Assembly (NCBI RefSeq): GCF_900155985.1
Contig: NZ_FTMA01000003.1
Coordinates: 248,001 to 312,000 of the forward strand
Source of the DNA: Maribacter ulvicola
Lineage (GTDB): Bacteria; Bacteroidota; Bacteroidia; Flavobacteriales; Flavobacteriaceae
Reading direction: 5' to 3'
DNA: 64,000 nt
Under the pieces are notes generated by a model, which was given only the letters and a program-made list of their open reading frames with translations, was not told the origin of the DNA and searched no databases. A program made the translations under genes and the position numbers. Shown here in pieces: positions 58,974-64,000 of this stretch (position 1 is its first letter; each line of letters begins with the position of its first letter).

Positions 58974-61178
58974 ATGACACAGGCAGCGATAGAAGAAGAA
59001 AATAAACTTATAGCTCAAGAGTACAAAGAGCTACTTCGAATTAGTTATCAAACATTGACAGATGAGGATAAAAAACTAATACGGAGTGCTTTTGAGATAG
59101 CTGTTGATGCGCATAAAAATCAGCGAAGAAAATCTGGCGAAGCTTACATTTTTCATCCCATAGCGGTAGCTAAAATTGTTGCTTCTGAAATAGGACTGGA
59201 TGCGGTATCTATAGCCTCTGCCCTATTGCATGATGTGGTCGAAGATACTGAATACACTTTAGATGACATAGATCGTATGTTCGGTGAAACGGTAGCTCGC
59301 ATTGTAGACGGACTTACTAAAATATCTCATTTAAAAAAAGACATGAACATTTCTCAACAAGCAGAGAATTTCAGAAAAATGCTTTTGACCTTAAATGATG
59401 ATGTACGTGTAATTATCATAAAGATTGCCGATCGCTTTCATAACATGCTCACCATGGATTCCATGCCAGAGCACAAGCAAGTAAAGATTGCATCCGAAAC
59501 CCTATACATCTATGCTCCATTAGCCCATAGAATTGGACTTTACAACATTAAAACAGAGCTAGAAGATTTAAGCTTAAAATATACAGAACCAGAAGTTTAC
59601 AACTCTATTAAAGATAAAATAGAGGACAGCAAAGAAGATCAACAAGCTTATATTGATGCATTTTCAGGCATTATTGACAATTCTCTCAAAAAAGAAGGAC
59701 TCAATTATATTATAAAAGGTAGAATGAAATCTATCTTTTCTATGCGTAAAAAGATGATTGCCCAGAATGTCACTTTTGATGAGATCTATGACAAGTTTGC
59801 CATTAGAATTATTTATAAATCCGATATACAGAACGAGAAATTTCTTGCCTGGAAAATATATTCAATAGTCACCGATCACTTTACCCCTAACCCAGTTAGA
59901 TTACGAGATTGGATATCCTCTCCTAAATCTACCGGTTATGAAGCTTTGCATATTACCGTAATGGGCCCAAAAGGCAAATGGGTAGAAGTACAGATCAGAA
60001 GTGAGCGCATGCATGAAATAGCAGAAAAAGGATATGCCGCACACTTCAAATACAAACATGGAGACCAAAAAGAACAAGGTATAGAAGTCTGGTTGAACAA
60101 ACTACAAGAAGCCCTTGAAAATGCTAACACCAACGCTGTAGATTTTGTAGAGGAGTTTAAACTTAACCTATACTCAAAAGAGATATTTGTTTTTACCCCA
60201 AAAGGAGAATTAAGATCTTTACCAAAAGGAGCTACACCATTAGATTTTTCTTTCAACATACATACCGAAGTAGGTATGCGCACCAGAGGAGCAAAAGTCA
60301 ATGGCAAATTAGTTCCTTTGAACACCACTCTTTCTAGTGGAGACCAGGTGGAAATTATCACTTCCGATCAAGCAAAACCAAATCAGAACTGGTTAGATTA
60401 CGCTACCACGGCAAGAGCACGCGCAAAAATTAAATCTGTTTTAAGGGAAGAGAAAAAATCTGTAGCAGAAGATGGCAAGGAAATTTTACGCCGTAAGCTG
60501 AAATCACAAAAGATTTCGCTTAATGAAGATTCTATTAATAAAATGGTTTCCTTCTTTAAACTAAAAACTAGTTTAGACTTATTTTATCGCGTAGGTATTG
60601 GCTCTATAGACAATACAATGATAAAAGATTTTGCCTCTTCATATAGTAACGCGTTCATAAGCTTCTTTAAGAACAGAATGCGCAAATCGCCTGCCCAAGA
60701 AGATATCAATAAAGATGAGATTACCTCTAAATATGATATGCTTGTCTTTGGCAAAGAGGAAGAAAAGCTAGAGTACAAACTATCACAATGCTGCAACCCT
60801 ATTCCTGGTGATGAGGTATTTGGTTTTGTAAGTGTATCTGAAGGAATTAAAGTCCATAAAAAGAATTGCCCTAATGCCATCTCTTTGCAGTCTAATTACG
60901 CTTATCGCATTATTAGTGCCAAATGGATAGATTCATCTCAACAAGAATACCAAGCTGACATAGTCATGACAGGTATTGACAACTTAGGCTTGGTAAGCGA
61001 TATTACAGAAGTTATCTCTGATATTATGCACGTAAATATGCGTAATTTAAATTTCAGTACCGATGGCGGAACGTTTAAAGGCAAGATTACCGTGGTGGTT
61101 AAAAACAAGGCGGTATTGAAAAAACTGACCGATAATCTTATGAACATCAACGGTATTGATAAAGTTACTCGTATTTAG
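58974..61178 (+). CDS. Bifunctional (p)ppGpp synthetase/hydrolase RelA/SpoT
   Basis: A 734-residue Rel-type stringent response enzyme. Domain order: HD hydrolase at about 45-195 (FHPIAVAKIVASEIGLDAVS, ALLHDVVEDT, intact metal motif), synthetase at about 240-350 (FDEIYDKFAIRIIY, RDWISSPKSTGYEALHITVM, VEVQIRSERMHEIAEKGYAA), TGS at about 395-460 (EIFVFTPKGELRSLPKGATP), a helical/zinc-finger-like region with YKLSQCCNPIPGDEVFGFVS, and a C-terminal ACT (ADIVMTGIDNLGLVSDITEV). Both activities appear intact. It is probably the main alarmone enzyme of the cell. Confidence 0.96.
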   Translation: MTQAAIEEENKLIAQEYKELLRISYQTLTDEDKKLIRSAFEIAVDAHKNQRRKSGEAYIFHPIAVAKIVASEIGLDAVSIASALLHDVVEDTEYTLDDIDRMFGETVARIVDGLTKISHLKKDMNISQQAENFRKMLLTLNDDVRVIIIKIADRFHNMLTMDSMPEHKQVKIASETLYIYAPLAHRIGLYNIKTELEDLSLKYTEPEVYNSIKDKIEDSKEDQQAYIDAFSGIIDNSLKKEGLNYIIKGRMKSIFSMRKKMIAQNVTFDEIYDKFAIRIIYKSDIQNEKFLAWKIYSIVTDHFTPNPVRLRDWISSPKSTGYEALHITVMGPKGKWVEVQIRSERMHEIAEKGYAAHFKYKHGDQKEQGIEVWLNKLQEALENANTNAVDFVEEFKLNLYSKEIFVFTPKGELRSLPKGATPLDFSFNIHTEVGMRTRGAKVNGKLVPLNTTLSSGDQVEIITSDQAKPNQNWLDYATTARARAKIKSVLREEKKSVAEDGKEILRRKLKSQKISLNEDSINKMVSFFKLKTSLDLFYRVGIGSIDNTMIKDFASSYSNAFISFFKNRMRKSPAQEDINKDEITSKYDMLVFGKEEEKLEYKLSQCCNPIPGDEVFGFVSVSEGIKVHKKNCPNAISLQSNYAYRIISAKWIDSSQQEYQADIVMTGIDNLGLVSDITEVISDIMHVNMRNLNFSTDGGTFKGKITVVVKNKAVLKKLTDNLMNINGIDKVTRI

Positions 61179-61202
61179 AAAAAGTAAATTAAAATTTAGC
61201 TG

Positions 61203-61210
61203 TACCTTTG
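61203..61210 (+). promoter_or_regulatory. -7 promoter box for the Fur-family gene
   Basis: TACCTTTG is an exact TAnnTTTG box, 18 nt before the ATG at 61229; it rules out an in-frame TTG at 61208. Confidence 0.5.
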
Positions 61211-61228
61211 TATATTAATGCCGTAAAT

Positions 61229-61699
61229 ATGTCTTCTGATAAAAATCAAGAAATTGTAAAAAACGTCTTCACAACCTTTTTAGAGGACAAAGGACATAGA
61301 AAAACACCCGAACGTTACGCTATTCTTCAAGAAATTTATGAAAGCGATGAACATTTTGATATAGAATCGCTCTATATTAAAATGAAAAATAAAAACTATC
61401 GCGTAAGTAGGGCTACACTCTATAATACCATTGAACTACTTTTAGATTGCAAATTGGTACGTAAACATCAATTTGGCAAAAACCAGGCACAATACGAGAA
61501 ATCATACTTTGACCGTCAGCATGATCATGTTATTTTAACTGACACAGGAGAGGTAATGGAGTTTTGTGACCCAAGAATTCAATCTATAAAAAAAACCATT
61601 GAAGAAGTTTTTGATATTAAAATAAATACACATTCCCTTTATTTTTATGGGACGAAAAATACTCCTGCAAAAGATGCGGACAAAAAAGAAGTAAAATAA
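61229..61699 (+). CDS. Fur-family transcriptional regulator
   Basis: A 156-residue metal-sensing repressor. The winged helix is [20 protein letters not shown], then [20 protein letters not shown] and [20 protein letters not shown]. The dimer/metal domain has [20 protein letters not shown]. Only two cysteines occur, neither as CxxC, so the structural zinc site of classical Fur/PerR is absent. The HDH-type sensor residues remain. Its 25-nt gap to purA suggests a shared transcript. The sensed metal cannot be told. Confidence 0.92.
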   Translation: MSSDKNQEIVKNVFTTFLEDKGHRKTPERYAILQEIYESDEHFDIESLYIKMKNKNYRVSRATLYNTIELLLDCKLVRKHQFGKNQAQYEKSYFDRQHDHVILTDTGEVMEFCDPRIQSIKKTIEEVFDIKINTHSLYFYGTKNTPAKDADKKEVK

Positions 61700-61724
61700 A
61701 ACTAACCAAGTATATAATATTTAG

Positions 61725-62996
61725 ATGGCAGTAGATTTATTGTTAGGCCTACAATGGGGTGACGAAGGAAAAGGAAAAATTGTTGATGTATTAACTCAAG
61801 ATTACGACATTATTGCACGTTTTCAAGGTGGACCAAATGCCGGTCACACTTTAGAATTTGATGGAATAAAGCATGTACTGCATACTATTCCTTCCGGAAT
61901 ATTTCATAAAAATGCAGTGAACGTAGTTGGTAACGGTGTTGTAATAGACCCTGTTATTTTTAAAAAAGAATTAGATGCATTGAAAAAATTCAATTTAGAT
62001 ATAAACTCTAAGTTATTCATTTCAAGAAAAGCGCACTTAATTTTACCCACCCACCGTTTACTTGATGCCGCTTCTGAAGCATCTAAAGGAAAAGCCAAAA
62101 TTGGTTCTACCTTAAAAGGAATTGGCCCTACTTATATGGACAAAACCGGCAGAAACGGTATGCGTATCGGTGACCTTGAATTAAGTGACTGGAAAGAAAA
62201 ATACCGTAGCCTTGCGAACAAACACGAAGCTATGATCAATTTCTATGATGTTGACATCCAATACGATCTTGCTGAATTAGAAGCTGATTTCTTTAAAGCG
62301 GTAGAAGAGCTAAAATTATTGACCTTCATTGATAGCGAAGAATATTTGTACCAAGCTCAGAAAGCAGGTAAAAAAATATTAGCTGAAGGCGCCCAAGGAT
62401 CATTATTAGATATCGATTTTGGAACATACCCATTTGTAACCTCATCAAATACCACTGCAGCAGGCGCATGTACTGGTCTTGGAGTTGCCCCAAACCAAAT
62501 TGGAGCAGTAAAAGGTATCTTTAAAGCATATACAACAAGAGTAGGTAGCGGACCTTTTCCTACAGAATTATTTGACGAAGATGGCGAAACCATGGCTCGC
62601 GTAGGAAACGAATTTGGCGCTACTACTGGTAGACCAAGACGTTGTGGTTGGTTAGATTTAGTAGCATTAAAATATGCGGTGCGTGTAAATGGAGTTACTG
62701 AACTAATGATGATGAAAGGTGATGTACTGAGTGGTTTTAATAAACTTAAAATCTGTACAGCATACCATTACAAAGGAGAGCAAATTGAGCACTTCCCTTA
62801 CAATATTGAAGCAGAAAATGTTACGCCTGTTTATTCAGAAATGGACGGGTGGAAAGAAGATCTAACAAATATGACATCTGCAGACCAATTACCAAAAGCA
62901 CTTAATGAGTATATAGCATTTCTTGAAAAAGAATTAGAAGTGCCAATTAAGATTGTTTCAGTAGGTCCAGATAGAACTCAAACAATTCTAAAATAG
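61725..62996 (+). CDS. purA: Adenylosuccinate synthase
   Basis: A 423-residue cytoplasmic enzyme forming adenylosuccinate from IMP, aspartate and GTP. Signatures: LLGLQWGDEGKGKIVDVLTQ with the catalytic Asp, FQGGPNAGHT with the catalytic His, GTLKGIGPTYMDK-like GSTLKGIGPTYMDKTGRNGM, EGAQGSLLDIDFGTYPFVTS and TGRPRRCGWLDL. Length is standard. It ends in a cluster of hairpins. Confidence 0.98.
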   Translation: MAVDLLLGLQWGDEGKGKIVDVLTQDYDIIARFQGGPNAGHTLEFDGIKHVLHTIPSGIFHKNAVNVVGNGVVIDPVIFKKELDALKKFNLDINSKLFISRKAHLILPTHRLLDAASEASKGKAKIGSTLKGIGPTYMDKTGRNGMRIGDLELSDWKEKYRSLANKHEAMINFYDVDIQYDLAELEADFFKAVEELKLLTFIDSEEYLYQAQKAGKKILAEGAQGSLLDIDFGTYPFVTSSNTTAAGACTGLGVAPNQIGAVKGIFKAYTTRVGSGPFPTELFDEDGETMARVGNEFGATTGRPRRCGWLDLVALKYAVRVNGVTELMMMKGDVLSGFNKLKICTAYHYKGEQIEHFPYNIEAENVTPVYSEMDGWKEDLTNMTSADQLPKALNEYIAFLEKELEVPIKIVSVGPDRTQTILK

Positions 62997-63071
62997 TCGT
63001 ACAACGACTCACACAGGTTGTTCAACCTCAAAGAATGGCGATTTAGGGAAATACCTTTATCGCCATTCTTT
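62996..63071 (+). terminator. Hairpin cluster and terminator after purA
   Basis: GTCGT-ACA-ACGAC (62996-63008) and AGGTTG-TT-CAACCT (63015-63028) are two short hairpins. A 13-bp stem then pairs AAAGAATGGCGAT (63030-63042) with ATCGCCATTCTTT (63059-63071), followed by a run of T residues. Confidence 0.85.
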
Positions 63072-63132
63072 TTTTTTGTAATTTCAAGCTTGTGTAAAAT
63101 ATACATTTTACCACTTAACCACAAACCAACAA

Positions 63133-63930
63133 ATGACAAGAACGACCTACTCAACTCTTCTTTTCTTTCTCATTCTTACAACCGCTTGTAAAACAGAAAA
63201 AAAAGAAAAAGTAGAAGAACGGACACCTACCCAACAAAAAACCGATAATGAATGGATAACCCTTTTTGACGGTACAACTACCAAAGGTTGGCGCGCTTAC
63301 AACGGAAAAGAACTACCACCAGGTTGGATCGCTAGAGATGGTGAATTACAATTTGATACCGAACTAGGTATGGAACAAGATTATACCGGTGGCACAGACA
63401 TTATTTATGGTGCCGAAGAATTCGATAATTTTGAGCTCTACGTAGAATGGAAGTTACCAAAAGGAGGAAATAGCGGTATTTTCTACCATTTAAAAGAAAG
63501 TTATGATAGTCCACCGGAAGTTTCTCCAGAGTATCAATTGATCGATGATGAAAACTACGCCAGTATTCACGACTTAACAGACTATAACTTAAGTTTAGGC
63601 TATACGGACAAACCCGAAGAGTTAAAACCATTACAACAGACTGCTTCTGATTATGCAATGCATGCCGCTAATCCTGAGGGAAAAATATTGAACCCTGTTG
63701 GAGAATGGAACACTACAAGAATCATATTCACACCTGAGCAAGTAGAACACTGGCTAAATGGCAAAAAAGTAGTGTCATTTGTACCATGGGATGAAGCTTG
63801 GTACGAGAAAAAAAATTCAGATAAATGGAAGAACAGCAAAGACTACGGCAAGTTCAAAACTGGCTATATTGGCTTTCAAGATCACTCTAGCCCTATCTGG
63901 TTCAGAAACATAAAAATCAAAAAACTTTAA
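63133..63930 (+). CDS. DUF1080 (3-keto-disaccharide hydrolase-like) lipoprotein
   Basis: A 265-residue lipoprotein (LFFLILTTAC lipobox) carrying one DUF1080 domain: EWITLFDGTTTKGWRAYNGK, GGTDIIYGAEEFDNFELYVE, WKLPKGGNSGIFYHL, SPEYQLIDDENYASIHDLTD, GEWNTTRIIFTPEQVEHWLN and GYIGFQDHSSPIWFRNIKIK. The beta-sandwich family acts on sugars, with 3-keto-glycosides shown for some members. It precedes an exported oxidoreductase-like start, a pairing often seen in 3-keto-sugar catabolism, but the second gene is only begun here. Confidence 0.92.
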   Translation: MTRTTYSTLLFFLILTTACKTEKKEKVEERTPTQQKTDNEWITLFDGTTTKGWRAYNGKELPPGWIARDGELQFDTELGMEQDYTGGTDIIYGAEEFDNFELYVEWKLPKGGNSGIFYHLKESYDSPPEVSPEYQLIDDENYASIHDLTDYNLSLGYTDKPEELKPLQQTASDYAMHAANPEGKILNPVGEWNTTRIIFTPEQVEHWLNGKKVVSFVPWDEAWYEKKNSDKWKNSKDYGKFKTGYIGFQDHSSPIWFRNIKIKKL

Positions 63931-63940
63931 CCAACAATCA

Positions 63941-64000
63941 ATGAATAAAAGAGACTTTTTAAAAAATGCTGCGGCGTTGTCTACCTTTGTACTATTACCA
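63941..64000 (+). CDS. N-terminus of an exported protein, probably a Gfo/Idh/MocA oxidoreductase (truncated by window edge)
   Basis: Twenty codons are visible: MNKRDFLKNAAALSTFVLLP. The KRDFLK start plus a hydrophobic stretch is Tat-signal-like with KR in place of RR, a style common for secreted Gfo/Idh/MocA oxidoreductases in Bacteroidota. Its place 10 nt after the DUF1080 gene supports that guess. The catalytic part lies outside the window. Confidence 0.5.
   Translation, partial: MNKRDFLKNAAALSTFVLLP

Overview
The window is AT-rich, densely coded chromosomal DNA of a member of the Bacteroidota, almost certainly a marine-type Flavobacteriaceae (Maribacter/Zobellia-like at a guess; the genus cannot be fixed from here). 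The signs are: repeated promoter boxes of the form TAnnTTTG, almost no Shine-Dalgarno sequences, many Bacteroidota-style lipoproteins, a giant secreted repeat protein of the SprB/type-B T9SS kind, the gliding lipoprotein GldI, and lineage-typical families (DUF5683, DUF3810, DUF6122, DUF6503, the NagB-LmbE fusion, long-form LepB). I saw no rRNA, tRNA, CRISPR array, insertion sequence or prophage, and no gene-free stretch over 300 bases.

Layout. 1-5113: 5' end of a giant surface repeat protein, minus strand, running off the left edge. 5241-6362: a PQQ-type sugar dehydrogenase lipoprotein. 6453-15655: a peptidoglycan-recycling island, with murQ and a DeoR-type regulator leftward, and nagB fused to a LmbE/PIG-L deacetylase domain, a GHL10 glycosidase lipoprotein, ampG, nagZ and anmK rightward. 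15788-19754: acetate uptake and activation (DUF4212 subunit, Na+/solute symporter, acs). 19815-22906: a TPR lipoprotein and a Bcr/CflA exporter. 23014-29928: udk, a DivIC/FtsB-like protein, parA, parB, DUF5683, dapB, lepB, wbqC-like, DUF6122. 29906-36087, leftward: an endonuclease/exonuclease/phosphatase gene broken by one in-frame TAG, two rhomboids, mutL, a small membrane protein, ribH and a TPR protein. 36211-38005: recF, a lipoprotein, a DUF721/DciA-like gene. 38085-45010: ndk, a PhoD-like phosphatase, an nrnA-like DHH phosphoesterase, gldI, a cyclophilin-FKBP fusion, pepD and DUF3810. 45184-49470: two exported amidohydrolase-family proteins. 49547-55869: a leftward molybdopterin cofactor cluster (moaD, moaE, moaA, moaC, mobA, moeB, tauE/safE-like, moeA) with a small membrane protein beyond it. 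55968-62996: DUF6503 lipoprotein, a TrmH/SpoU methyltransferase, an M48 protease, relA/spoT, a Fur-family regulator and purA. 63133-64000: a DUF1080 lipoprotein and the first 20 codons of an exported protein.

The genes of 6.4-19.8 kb fit one pathway. AmpG imports anhydromuropeptides, NagZ releases the sugars, AnmK phosphorylates anhydro-MurNAc, MurQ makes GlcNAc-6-phosphate, and the NagB fusion makes fructose-6-phosphate. No nagA deacetylase lies in the window, but the fused LmbE domain keeps its zinc-binding motifs, so it may supply the missing deacetylation. The acetate released could be recaptured by the adjacent symporter/acs operon. This is the most interesting functional hypothesis here. 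The clearest sequence anomalies are the in-frame amber codon at 30125-30127, five start codons lying only 4-6 nt behind an exact TAnnTTTG box (candidate leaderless mRNAs), and the repetitive moaA leader.
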